From: Nitrospirales bacterium
GTDB taxonomy: Bacteria; Nitrospirota; Nitrospiria; Nitrospirales; UBA8639
Direction of reading: 5' to 3'
Assembly (NCBI GenBank): GCA_021604005.1
Contig: BQIV01000003.1
Coordinates: forward strand, 123,910 to 187,909
DNA: 64,000 nucleotides
Shown here one piece after another: positions 53,590 to 62,762 of this stretch. Made by a program: the position numbers and the translations under genes. Numbering within the stretch: the stretch's first letter is position 1; every line of letters begins with the position of its first letter. The notes under the pieces were generated by a model, which was given only the letters and a program-made list of their open reading frames with translations, had not been told where the DNA came from and ran no database searches.

Positions 53590-53630
53590 TTGCTATTACG
53601 GTTATTTAATGCTATAATAGCAATATATTG
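53590..53630 (+). promoter_or_regulatory. Promoter and putative MarR operator
   Basis: TTGCTA (53590-53595) and a perfect TATAAT (53613-53618) are spaced by 17 bp. TTGCTATT (53590-53597) and AATAGCAA (53616-53623) form an 8-bp inverted repeat across the promoter, and CAATATATTG (53621-53630) is a second palindrome just before the ATG. The layout fits autorepression by the MarR protein encoded immediately downstream. Confidence 0.65.
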
Positions 53631-53635
53631 TCATT

Positions 53636-54100
53636 ATGAATGATCTTACACACCAAGGCTACTCTCCTGAAGGAAGCGTATTCACCCAACTTCTATTCGA
53701 GATGTTTAAGCTCTATGGGCGTTTTCTTGCGGAAGGCGATAAACTCGTCCAGCCCTATGGTTTAACCACTGCACGCTGGAAGGTGTTGAGCATGATTGCT
53801 CTGGCTAAGCAACCCGTAACGGTTCCGCAAATTGGCCGGCGGATCGGCCTTTCACGTCAGAATGTTCAGCGGCTCGTTGATGTGTTAGAGGAAGAGGCGT
53901 TTGTCGTGTATCAAGGCAATCCCGATCATAAACGGGCCAAGTTGGTTGCGTTAACAGAGAAGGGGGGGCGACACCATGAAGCCATCATGCGCAAGCATAT
54001 TCCATGGGCCAACCAGTGCGTCGAAGGGATAAAGCAGGATGATCTCGCCCAAACATTGTCAGTGCTCAAGCGATTAACACATCAACTTGATCGCATGTAA
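53636..54100 (+). CDS. MarR-family transcriptional regulator
   Basis: The 154-residue protein has the winged-helix MarR fold: LTTARWKVLSMIALAKQPVT, PQIGRRIGLSRQNVQRLVDV (recognition helix) and DHKRAKLVALTEKGGRH (wing). MarR dimers usually repress genes in response to aromatic or oxidant ligands. It stands alone upstream of nadA and is likely to regulate itself through the operator at 53590-53630. Other targets are unknown. Confidence 0.9.
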   Translation: MNDLTHQGYSPEGSVFTQLLFEMFKLYGRFLAEGDKLVQPYGLTTARWKVLSMIALAKQPVTVPQIGRRIGLSRQNVQRLVDVLEEEAFVVYQGNPDHKRAKLVALTEKGGRHHEAIMRKHIPWANQCVEGIKQDDLAQTLSVLKRLTHQLDRM

Positions 54101-54265
54101 TCGCTATTTCACACCATGAGCGTGTGATGAGAAAGAACTTTTGCAAGGATTGATTCATCTGGTAGAGTATAAGATCATTCTTGTTGTACAGAAGAGAACT
54201 TCTCATTCTGACAGTCTTAATCAAAATGTTTTTTTAGGTAACCAGCTATAGACGAGGTTCAACGG

Positions 54266-55369
54266 ATGAAAACTATAGAAGAAGCCACATTTCCTATTAC
54301 CGATTATCAGGACCGGCCTGATGAAGAGCTGTTCGACCGTATTGTCGAAACCAAGAAGATTCTTGGCAGTCAAGTGTTGATTCTCGGTCATAATTATCAA
54401 CGAGATGATGTCATTGTGCACGCGGATTTGCGTGGAGATTCATTATTGCTCTCGAAGTTAGCGGCGGAACGTTCTGAATTTCCCAATGTCGTGTTTTGCG
54501 GTGTGCATTTTATGGCTGAAACGGCTGATATTCTCAGCCAATCCAATCAGACGGTCATTTTACCGGACTTAGCGGCTGGATGTTCTATGGCCGATATGGC
54601 GGCGATCGAACAGGTCGATGAATGTTGGGATGCGCTTTCGCTGTTTATGCCGGTAGATGAGGTTGTGACGCCTGTGGTGTATGTGAATTCGGCTGCAGAT
54701 CTCAAGGCGTTTTGCGGGGAACATGGCGGGATTACCTGCACCTCGTCCAATGCCAAGGTGGTTATGGAGTGGGCCTGGTCACGACGAGAGAAAATTTTGT
54801 TTTTTCCAGATGAGCATCTTGGGCGTAATGTGGCGAATAAAATGGGCTTTCCCAAGGACGAAATGATTGTTTGGGATCCGTTTAAAACAAACGGAGGCAA
54901 TACCCCCGAGGCGATTCACAAGGCTAAGCTTATTCTTTGGAAAGGTCATTGTAGTGTCCACCAAATGTTTCAGCCACCCCATGTGGATTATTTTCGTAAG
55001 CAGTATCCAGGTATCCAGGTCATTGTGCACCCCGAGTGTCATGAAGATGTGGTGAATAAAGCGGACTTTGTAGGGTCAACGGAGTTTATCATTCAGACGG
55101 TCAGTAAGGCACCGGCCGGGACGTCGTGGGTTGTTGGCACAGAGTTGAATCTAGTCAACCGTCTCAAGGCGGAACAGACTGAGAAGCAAGTGTTTTTCCT
55201 TTCGCCCATGGTGTGCCGATGCGCCACGATGTTTCGGATTGATGCGGCTCATATGTGCTGGTCTATGGAAAACTTGGCTCAAGGACAAGTGGTAAATCAG
55301 ATTTCTGTCCCTGATGATGAAAAGGTCTTGGCCAAAGTTGCGTTGGATCGGATGATGGCGTTGAGTTAA
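54266..55369 (+). CDS. nadA: Quinolinate synthase NadA
   Basis: The 367-residue enzyme condenses iminoaspartate and DHAP to quinolinate in NAD synthesis. The three cluster cysteines are seen in LAAGCSMADMAA, IVHPECHEDVV and MVCRCATMFRID. ILGHNYQRDDVIVHADLRGD and VFCGVHFMAETADIL are conserved substrate-binding blocks. The length fits the longer NadA subtype. No nadB or nadC is nearby. Confidence 0.95.
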   Translation: MKTIEEATFPITDYQDRPDEELFDRIVETKKILGSQVLILGHNYQRDDVIVHADLRGDSLLLSKLAAERSEFPNVVFCGVHFMAETADILSQSNQTVILPDLAAGCSMADMAAIEQVDECWDALSLFMPVDEVVTPVVYVNSAADLKAFCGEHGGITCTSSNAKVVMEWAWSRREKILFFPDEHLGRNVANKMGFPKDEMIVWDPFKTNGGNTPEAIHKAKLILWKGHCSVHQMFQPPHVDYFRKQYPGIQVIVHPECHEDVVNKADFVGSTEFIIQTVSKAPAGTSWVVGTELNLVNRLKAEQTEKQVFFLSPMVCRCATMFRIDAAHMCWSMENLAQGQVVNQISVPDDEKVLAKVALDRMMALS

Positions 55370-55536
55370 TCCTGCAATTTTTCCTTCCACTACGACTCAT
55401 TTCATCAAGTATGGATTTAAATACACGTCGGTCTTCCTGTTGTGCCTGTGTGGGATTCGTCAAAGTTTGACGGGTCCCAAAGGCATGGCTAGAATGCCCG
55501 AAATGTTTGATTATTGTTTCTAACTATTGAGTATTC

Positions 55537-58401
55537 ATGGACTACAAGCCGACTCTCAACCTTCCTCAGACAGATTTTCCCATGAAAGCCAATCTCCCTC
55601 AGCGGGAGCCAAAGCTTTTAGCGTGGTGGGAAGAACAGCAGTTGTATGAAAAAATTCAGGAAGCCGGAGCGAAAAAACCTCTTTATCTTCTGCATGACGG
55701 GCCGCCCTATGCCAATGGAAAAATTCATATCGGGCATGCGCTGAATAAAATTCTCAAAGATATCATTATTAAGTACAAAACGATGGAGGGGTATCGGGTC
55801 CCTTATGTTCCCGGATGGGATTGTCATGGGTTGCCCATTGAACATCAAGTGACGAAACAGTTGGGCGAGAAGAAAAAGAGTCTCACGGCTATTCAGCTCA
55901 GGCAGATGTGTCGGGATTACGCTAGTAAGTTCTATCAAATCCAACGTGAAGAGTTTGAGCGGTTGGGGGTGCTCGGAGATTGGGCGCATCCGTATCTGAC
56001 CATGGATAAATCCTATGAGTCGGCCATTGTTGAAGAATTCGGGAAGTTTGTTGAAAGGGGCGGCGTTTACAAAGGGTTGAAGCCTGTGCTGTGGTGCACG
56101 GCCGATCAGACGGCGTTAGCTGAAGCCGAAGTCGAATACGAAGACCACACCTCTCCCTCGATCTATGTGAAGTTTCCTTTTGACGCCTCAGCTGCCAAGT
56201 TAGCGTCACCAGACATGTTTGGGATTCCTACGCTGGCTGAGGCCCATCAGATCTCAATCGTCATTTGGACAACCACGCCATGGACGTTGCCAGCCAATCA
56301 AGCCATCGCGATTCACCCGGACTTTGACTATGCCTTTCTTGAAGTTGGGAATGACGTGTTGGTCGTAGCTGAGAAACTTGTCGAGCTAGTCGCCAAGGCC
56401 TGCGGGTTGTCTGACTACCGGGTTCTTGGTGTCAAAAAAGGCAAGGAGCAGTTTGAAGGTCTGACCTGTTCACGTCCCTTAACAAAAGGACATTCTCCTA
56501 TCCTACTTGGAGATTTTGTGACATTAGAGCAAGGGACCGGCTGCGTACATATTGCGCCAGGTCATGGAATGGAAGATTACCTCCTAGCGCTCAAATACAA
56601 TCAGGCTCCACTGCAAAGCATGCTGAAAGAACCGCTTCAAGTCGTGGTTCCCGTGGATCACACGGGACGATTCAAACCGGAGGTTGAGGATTTTGCCGGG
56701 CAGCCGGTGCTCAAAGCCAATCCGGAGATTATCAAAAAATTAGAAGGCCATGGAGTTCTTCTCGGACACGGCTCAGTGAATCATTCGTACCCTCATTGTT
56801 GGCGATGTAAGAACCCGGTCATTTTTCGAGCGACTGAGCAATGGTTTGTGTCGATGGAGCAAGGCGATTTGCGTGCACGGGCACTCAAAGAAATTGATCA
56901 AGTCCAATGGTTTCCTGAGCGAGGGCGAGATCGAATCTATGGCATGATTCTCAATCGGCCGGATTGGTGTTTGTCGCGCCAGCGGATTTGGGGGACGCCG
57001 ATTCCGGGGTTTACCTGTACGACATGCGATGAAACCTTAACTGATACAGCCGTGATTACACATATTGCCGGACTGATGCGAGAGCGTGGTGCGGATGTGT
57101 GGTTCGAACAGTCGGCGGAAGAACTTCTTCCATCGGGCACGAAGTGTCCAGGGTGTGGGAGTCAAACATTTAAAAAAGAACAGGACATTTTGGACGTTTG
57201 GTTTGAGTCCGGCGTGAGTCATGCGGCTGTTCTGCAAGCTAGGGATGCACGGTGGTGGCCAGCAGACCTCTATCTTGAAGGGTCAGATCAGCATCGAGGC
57301 TGGTTTCACAGTGCACTGTTAACATCTGTCACGACGAACGAGTGTGCACCATACAAAGCGGTGTTGACCCATGGTTTTGTCGTGGATGGTGAAGGCAAGA
57401 AAATGTCCAAGTCTGCGGGGAATGTGGTGGCTCCGCAAGATGTCATTAATCAGTCTGGGGCCGATATTTTACGGTTATGGGTCGCGTCACAGGATTATCA
57501 GGAAGACTTGAGAATTTCACCGGACATTTTAAGGCAGACGGTCGATGCCTATCGAAAAATTCGAAATACCACTCGATTTTTATTGAGTAACCTCTATGAT
57601 TTTGATCCTGCTCAGCATCGTGTGGCTTACAATGATTTATCACGAGTCGACCAATGGGCTCTGTACCGTCTCAGTCGTCTGATTGCGGCCATGCAAAAGG
57701 CGTATCGTGACTTTGAGTTTCGTCAGGCTGTGCACGAACTTGACTATTTTTGTTCGGTGGACATGAGCGCGACGTACTTGGATATCCTTAAAGACCGGCT
57801 TTATACCTTTCCAAAGAACTCAATCTTGCGGAGAGGATCACAGACGGTCATCTTGGAAATCGCCACTGCGTTGTCGAAACTCATGGCGCCGATTTTGAGC
57901 TTTACGTCCGAGGAAATCTGGCAGACTTTACGCAACAGTCTGTCTGAGAATGCCGATGTATTTAGCGTACATGTCTCTTCCTTTCCTAAGAGCGATCCTT
58001 GTTGGAAGAATCCACAAGTCGAACAGGAATGGGTGCCGCTGTTGGCCGTACGGACGGTGGTGCAACACGCGTTAGAGAAGCAACGACGAGAGAAAGTAAT
58101 TGGTGCACCGTTAGAGGCTCGAGTGATGATTCATGCTACAGCGAAGCACTATGATCTTCTCAAGCGGTACGAATTCGATCTGCCTGCACTCTGTATTGTT
58201 TCGCAAGTACAGGTTGAACAAAGTGAATCGTACTCTGCCGACAAAGGCCTGGTCTCTGATGATGCCCTCGAAGTCATGGTGGATGTGGGAAAAGCGGACG
58301 GGACGAAATGTGAACGTTGTTGGAACTATCGAGCCACAGTCGGTACAGATTCTCAGCACCCGACCTTGTGTGATCGTTGTCTGGAAGCCGTCGTGTCGTG
58401 A
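55537..58401 (+). CDS. ileS: Isoleucyl-tRNA synthetase
   Basis: The 954-residue class I synthetase has HIGH-type GKIHIGHALNK (in DGPPYANGKIHIGHALNKIL), KMSKS (GEGKKMSKSAGNVV), an editing domain with WTTTPWTLPANQAIA, and a C-terminal zinc finger C-x2-C...C-x2-C in TKCERCWNYRATVG and PTLCDRCLEA. It charges tRNA-Ile. The Met-Asp-Tyr-Lys start at the ATG was kept. The lspA gene starts 3 bp after its stop, a common pairing. Confidence 0.98.
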   Translation: MDYKPTLNLPQTDFPMKANLPQREPKLLAWWEEQQLYEKIQEAGAKKPLYLLHDGPPYANGKIHIGHALNKILKDIIIKYKTMEGYRVPYVPGWDCHGLPIEHQVTKQLGEKKKSLTAIQLRQMCRDYASKFYQIQREEFERLGVLGDWAHPYLTMDKSYESAIVEEFGKFVERGGVYKGLKPVLWCTADQTALAEAEVEYEDHTSPSIYVKFPFDASAAKLASPDMFGIPTLAEAHQISIVIWTTTPWTLPANQAIAIHPDFDYAFLEVGNDVLVVAEKLVELVAKACGLSDYRVLGVKKGKEQFEGLTCSRPLTKGHSPILLGDFVTLEQGTGCVHIAPGHGMEDYLLALKYNQAPLQSMLKEPLQVVVPVDHTGRFKPEVEDFAGQPVLKANPEIIKKLEGHGVLLGHGSVNHSYPHCWRCKNPVIFRATEQWFVSMEQGDLRARALKEIDQVQWFPERGRDRIYGMILNRPDWCLSRQRIWGTPIPGFTCTTCDETLTDTAVITHIAGLMRERGADVWFEQSAEELLPSGTKCPGCGSQTFKKEQDILDVWFESGVSHAAVLQARDARWWPADLYLEGSDQHRGWFHSALLTSVTTNECAPYKAVLTHGFVVDGEGKKMSKSAGNVVAPQDVINQSGADILRLWVASQDYQEDLRISPDILRQTVDAYRKIRNTTRFLLSNLYDFDPAQHRVAYNDLSRVDQWALYRLSRLIAAMQKAYRDFEFRQAVHELDYFCSVDMSATYLDILKDRLYTFPKNSILRRGSQTVILEIATALSKLMAPILSFTSEEIWQTLRNSLSENADVFSVHVSSFPKSDPCWKNPQVEQEWVPLLAVRTVVQHALEKQRREKVIGAPLEARVMIHATAKHYDLLKRYEFDLPALCIVSQVQVEQSESYSADKGLVSDDALEVMVDVGKADGTKCERCWNYRATVGTDSQHPTLCDRCLEAVVS

Positions 58402-58403
58402 CC

Positions 58404-58922
58404 ATGGTGAAACGATTTTCTATTTTAGCGATTGTGAGTGTGATCATCATTGTAGTTGATCAAGTGACGAAGTCCTATATCGCCACGACGATGTATCTTC
58501 ATCAGTCCATTCCAATTATTCCAGAATATTTCAGTCTCACCTATATCCGAAACCCTGGTGCCGCCTTTGGAATTCTTGCGTCGAGCAGCAGTGGGTTTCG
58601 GATGGTCTTTTTCCTCATTACCTCAATCTTTGCACTTGGCCTGCTCATCACCATTTTTGTCAGGTTACAGCCAAATGATTGGTGGGGACAGCTTACGATT
58701 TCGAGCATCTTTGGTGGCGCGATTGGAAACCTGATTGATCGTCTGCAATTTGGGGAAGTCATCGACTTTCTGGACTTTTATATCAATGGGTATCACTGGC
58801 CGGCGTTTAATGTCGCCGACATGGCGATCAGTCTTGGCGTCTGCTCTCTGTTCCTGCTGTTTGCGTTTGAAAAACGCAAGCCAGAACTGTCCCCGCAACA
58901 GCCCCAAGAAGATGTGCGTTAA
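58404..58922 (+). CDS. lspA: Lipoprotein signal peptidase LspA
   Basis: From the ATG at 58404 the 172-residue protein has four helices and the LspA boxes: VDQVTKSYIATTM, TYIRNPGAAFGILAS, GGAIGNLIDRLQFGEVIDFL and WPAFNVADMAISLGV with the two catalytic Asp. It cleaves prolipoprotein signals such as that of BamD. A GTG at 58398 or the GTG at 58377 would extend the N-terminus without need. Confidence 0.96.
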   Translation: MVKRFSILAIVSVIIIVVDQVTKSYIATTMYLHQSIPIIPEYFSLTYIRNPGAAFGILASSSSGFRMVFFLITSIFALGLLITIFVRLQPNDWWGQLTISSIFGGAIGNLIDRLQFGEVIDFLDFYINGYHWPAFNVADMAISLGVCSLFLLFAFEKRKPELSPQQPQEDVR

Positions 58923-58995
58923 CAACGGTAGGTAATGGATTTGTTTCTCTGTATTTATTCGAGTCTGACCCCAATTAAATTTATTTGAATAGCTG

Positions 58996-59931
58996 TTATT
59001 GCGCAGGTGCGTTGGCGCGGGCAACCATCTTGCAGTATGAACACATTCCTGTACTTGTTGGTTGACTGCAGATAGTACAGGGTTTGAGTGTGGTTTGATC
59101 GGTTTCCGTCATCGACCCGTGGGTGGCTTGAGCCTTTTCTTGTTTGGCGAGAAACTGCCAATAGAATGTGTGTTTTGTTCCAGGAGATTCCGCTTCGAGT
59201 CGATTGAGCACATCTTTATAGACCAGCATTTTCGCCCCTTTGGACATAGGGCATTCTTCAACCATGTAGTCAATCCGGTTGATGACGGCATACGCTGCAA
59301 TTTCTCGTTCGGTCAGGCGGTAGAGGGGCTTCACTTTTTTGGCGAAGCCTTCCATCGAGGCTGGAAGTGTGGGGCTTTGCTTTTGAAGATATTCTTCTTG
59401 CCAATGGAGGACATTACCCAAGAGCCGTGCGGCTTCGTCATCCAGATTATGGCCAGTGGCCATCACATCATAGCCTCCTTGAATGGCCGCTTGATTAAAT
59501 TGATACCGTTTGATGGTTCCACAGGTTGAACAGGTTGGACGTCGTACCAGATTGGCAAGATCGGGAATACTTGCACCTTCTTCTTCTTCAACGTTGTGAA
59601 TGGTCAGTGTGGCTCCACACGGTTTGGCAATCTGTTCTGTGAACTGCTCGACTTTTTCGCGTGAGCCTTGCGAATAGGTGCCAATTCCCTGATCAACATA
59701 GAGTGCATCTGCCCGATACCCAAGCTTTAAGAGAATTTCCCACAACGTCAAGCTGTCTTTTCCGCCTGAGACCGCGACCAAAATGCGGTCGTTGGGACTG
59801 AACATGTTTTGAGACTTGATGGCCTTCTGCACCTGACTTCTCACAAATTCAGTCAGACACACCGAACAAAAGGCTGTGTTGTGCCGAGGCATTCGTAACA
59901 CGGCGCGTGCTGGACATTTGCGGCATTTCAT
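58996..59931 (-). CDS. ttuA: TtuA-type tRNA 2-thiolation enzyme
   Basis: The 311-residue PP-loop protein has an N-terminal zinc finger (MKCRKCPARAVLRM...FCSVCL), the ATP-binding SGGKDS in ILVAVSGGKDSLTLW, the catalytic-cluster Cys in RRPTCSTCGTIKRYQF and ECPMSKG, ATGHNLDDEA, and a C-terminal zinc finger (CTICSQPTSTGMCSYCK). TtuA thiolates U54 (s2T) of tRNA in thermophiles, using a ubiquitin-like TtuB as sulfur donor; homologues in mesophiles may act on other tRNA sites. It overlaps the TtuB-like gene by 4 bp. Confidence 0.88.
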   Translation of the reverse strand: MKCRKCPARAVLRMPRHNTAFCSVCLTEFVRSQVQKAIKSQNMFSPNDRILVAVSGGKDSLTLWEILLKLGYRADALYVDQGIGTYSQGSREKVEQFTEQIAKPCGATLTIHNVEEEEGASIPDLANLVRRPTCSTCGTIKRYQFNQAAIQGGYDVMATGHNLDDEAARLLGNVLHWQEEYLQKQSPTLPASMEGFAKKVKPLYRLTEREIAAYAVINRIDYMVEECPMSKGAKMLVYKDVLNRLEAESPGTKHTFYWQFLAKQEKAQATHGSMTETDQTTLKPCTICSQPTSTGMCSYCKMVARANAPAQ

Positions 59932-60152
59932 GGCCTACGCTCCGATCCCCCAGAAATGACAGGGCGAATTTCAATGACATCACTATCAGCTAAGAGTTCA
60001 TCTTCGGTTACGAGATCTTGTCCGCGAATCACCAGGTAGCCTTCAGGGATGAGCTGCAGTTCTTGAAATACGTCCCGCACATGTTTCGGGCCTTCAATTT
60101 CTATATCTCTCGTAGGATGACTGAGGTGAATCTTCATGAAGGGCTTCATCAT
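59928..60152 (-). CDS. Ubiquitin-like sulfur carrier (TtuB/ThiS/MoaD-like)
   Basis: The 74-residue protein has a beta-grasp pattern (MKIHLSHPTRDIEIEG, LIPEGYLVIRGQDLVTED, LADSDVIEIRPVISGG) typical of ThiS/MoaD/TtuB. It is encoded immediately before ttuA, with ATGA overlap, so it is the likely sulfur donor. Unlike mature carriers, it does not end in Gly-Gly: five residues, SERRP, follow. The tail must be trimmed or the protein acts differently. An E1-like activating enzyme is not in the window. Confidence 0.82.
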   Translation of the reverse strand: MMKPFMKIHLSHPTRDIEIEGPKHVRDVFQELQLIPEGYLVIRGQDLVTEDELLADSDVIEIRPVISGGSERRP

Positions 60153-60511
60153 ACGATTCTCGTTTAGTGCTTTGCAACGAGAAGATCCTATTTCGTCAAA
60201 CCTAAGAAATAGAACAGAATGAATGAAGCCTAAGTGAAGAAAAATAAAGAGAAAAAAAGAAAATACGTTGTTTTCTTGAAAAAGGTGGAAGAGCAGCGAT
60301 CATCTGTCTGCCAATAGTTCATCGACTGTGGATATCAGCGAACGTCGAGGGGAGTATTACCCATTCACATGATTGGGAGAAATGTAAAAACTGGTATGGT
60401 AAAACGGAAAAAGGTGATAGAATTTAATCTGAATTGTCTCGAAAAAAGGCAATGGTCACATTCTGTGACCTGACAGAGACAAACTCGGGAGTCACCGAGG
60501 AGGGGAATCAC

Positions 60512-62602
60512 ATGAACGATGCGAATCAGCCTATTGACTTGAAATGTATTAATACGATCCGAACGCTCTCGATGGATGCCGTGCAAGCGGCCAATTCCGG
60601 ACATCCTGGAACCGCGATGGCCTTGGCGCCGGTGGTCTATAGTCTTTGGAATCGGCTCTTGCGTTTTGATCCGGAGGACCCCATTTGGCCTAACCGTGAT
60701 CGCTTCGTCCTCTCGATTGGTCATGCCTCGATGCTGCTCTATTCCCTTCTCCATCTGTGTGGTGTCAAGTCGGTGAATGCTCAGTACGAACGATTAGGGC
60801 AGCCTTCTGTGACGCTTGATGACATTAAACGATTTCGTCAACTCGAGAGTAAATGTCCAGGACATCCCGAGTATCGATGGACGTCGGGCATTGAAACGAC
60901 GACCGGACCATTGGGGCAGGGAGTGGCGACAAGTGTGGGTATGGCCATGGCCGAACGATGGATGGCTGGGTATTTTAATCGTCCAGGTTTTGAGATGATT
61001 AATTACGACACCTATGCGCTCTGCGGCGATGGATGCATGATGGAAGGGGTCTCCAGTGAAGCGGCGTCATTAGCCGGTCATTTGAAACTCTCGAATCTCT
61101 GCTGGATCTACGACAATAACAAAATCACGATTGAAGGACATACAGAGTGGGCGTTTAGCGATGATGTCGCGACTCGGTTTATGGCCTATGGGTGGAATGT
61201 TACGAGAGTGGGCGATGCCAACGATCTGGACATGCTCGAGAGAGCCTTTGCAACCTTTAAGAAAGAGACCGATCGTCCGACCTTAATCATTGTCGACAGT
61301 CATATTGCTTTTGGCGCTCCGAATAAACAGGACACGCACGGGGCACATGGTGAGCCGTTGGGTGAAGAGGAAATTCGTCTCACCAAACGTAATTATCAGT
61401 GGCCGGAGAATGAAACGTTTCTAGTGCCATCTGATGTGCTTCAACATTTTCAAAAAGGGATCGGAGCACGAGGGAAGAACTGTCGAGAAGGGTGGATGAC
61501 GTTATTTGATGACTACAAAAAACACTATGCTGAACTGGCCGATCATCTGTACACCATGCAGCACCGAGGTTTACCGGAGGGATGGGATGCCAATGTTCCA
61601 ACCTTTCCCGCCGATGCCAAAGGCATGGCCGGCCGTGAGGTTTCGGGGAAAGTGCTCAACGTATTTGCCCAAAATGTTCCCTGGCTGCTCGGAGGCTCTG
61701 CGGACTTGTCCCCTTCCACAAAGACGAGATTAACATTTGACGGAGCAGGGGAATTTATCGCTCAGGATCCGATCGGACGAAATATTCATTTCGGTGTTCG
61801 GGAACATGCGATGGGGGCCATTCTCAATGGTCTTTCGCTTTCAAAAGTTCGGCCCTATGGCTCAGGGTTCTTCATTTTCAGTGACTATGCTCGTCCTGCC
61901 ATCAGGCTGAGTGCATTGATGGAAATTCCAGTGGTACATATTTTTACGCATGATTCCATTGGTGTTGGTGAAGATGGTCCGACGCATCAACCAATCGAAC
62001 AATTGCCGTCACTCCGTGCTATTCCTGGGTTAATCACGTTACGCCCAGCCGATGCCAATGAAGTCGTCGAAGCATGGAAAGTCATCATGCAATTACAGCA
62101 TGAACCTGCGGCGCTCATTTTGACACGCCAGGCGCTTCCCACACTTGACCGCACGCAGTATGCTTCGGCTTCAGGCGTGGCGAAAGGAGCGTATATACTT
62201 GCCGATGTTCCAAACGGGCAACCTGATATCTTATTGTTGGCAACGGGAAGTGAAGTGTCACTGTGTGTCGAAGCCCATGAGCAACTCATCCGTGAAGGGA
62301 TTAAAAGCCGTGTCGTGAGCATGCCGTCTTGGGAGTTATTTGAACAACAATCTGTGGAGTATCGCGAGTCCGTTATTCCTCCTCACGTGACGGCTCGAGT
62401 TTCGGTGGAATTGGCATCGACATTTGGATGGGCGCAGTACGTCGGGATACACGGACACAGCATCGGCATGAAAACCTTCGGGGCTTCGGCTCCACTCAAA
62501 GAATTAGCCAAAAAGTTTGGATTCTCTTCTGAGAATGTGGTTGCTGCGGCAAAAAACCAGCTTGAACATGCGAAAACACGCGAACTGGCGCAGATGTCGT
62601 AA
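60512..62602 (+). CDS. tkt: Transketolase
   Basis: From the ATG at 60512, behind GAGGAGG, the 696-residue ThDP enzyme has AANSGHPGTAMALAPVVYSL, GHASMLLYSLLHLCG, the ThDP motif CGDGCMMEGVSSEAASLAGH-LKLSN, the pyrimidine domain NIHFGVREHAMGAILNGLSL, and THDSIGVGEDGPTHQPIEQL. It exchanges two-carbon units in the pentose phosphate or Calvin cycles. The next gene encodes transaldolase, so the two probably form one operon. A longer frame from 60434 lacks conservation. Confidence 0.97.
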   Translation: MNDANQPIDLKCINTIRTLSMDAVQAANSGHPGTAMALAPVVYSLWNRLLRFDPEDPIWPNRDRFVLSIGHASMLLYSLLHLCGVKSVNAQYERLGQPSVTLDDIKRFRQLESKCPGHPEYRWTSGIETTTGPLGQGVATSVGMAMAERWMAGYFNRPGFEMINYDTYALCGDGCMMEGVSSEAASLAGHLKLSNLCWIYDNNKITIEGHTEWAFSDDVATRFMAYGWNVTRVGDANDLDMLERAFATFKKETDRPTLIIVDSHIAFGAPNKQDTHGAHGEPLGEEEIRLTKRNYQWPENETFLVPSDVLQHFQKGIGARGKNCREGWMTLFDDYKKHYAELADHLYTMQHRGLPEGWDANVPTFPADAKGMAGREVSGKVLNVFAQNVPWLLGGSADLSPSTKTRLTFDGAGEFIAQDPIGRNIHFGVREHAMGAILNGLSLSKVRPYGSGFFIFSDYARPAIRLSALMEIPVVHIFTHDSIGVGEDGPTHQPIEQLPSLRAIPGLITLRPADANEVVEAWKVIMQLQHEPAALILTRQALPTLDRTQYASASGVAKGAYILADVPNGQPDILLLATGSEVSLCVEAHEQLIREGIKSRVVSMPSWELFEQQSVEYRESVIPPHVTARVSVELASTFGWAQYVGIHGHSIGMKTFGASAPLKELAKKFGFSSENVVAAAKNQLEHAKTRELAQMS

Positions 62603-62762
62603 CGGAACTGGTCGGCTGTTGAAAAAGATTTGCTCAATGGATCAGGAATAATAATGAACAGCGCAAAATGCAAATTTGAAGATGACGTATCTCATTAGTC
62701 TATGGCATTTTAACTTCTTCATTTTGCCTTTGGATATTTTACTTACGCAAGGAGGCTAACTC

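Larger units (their letters stand above)
53004..53635. other. Intergenic region before the MarR regulator
   Basis: Within this 630-bp region lie the uncertain 5' end of the Cys-rich gene, copy B of the dispersed repeat and the MarR promoter. The frame at 53109-53345 on the minus strand has no recognisable product. Confidence 0.5.
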
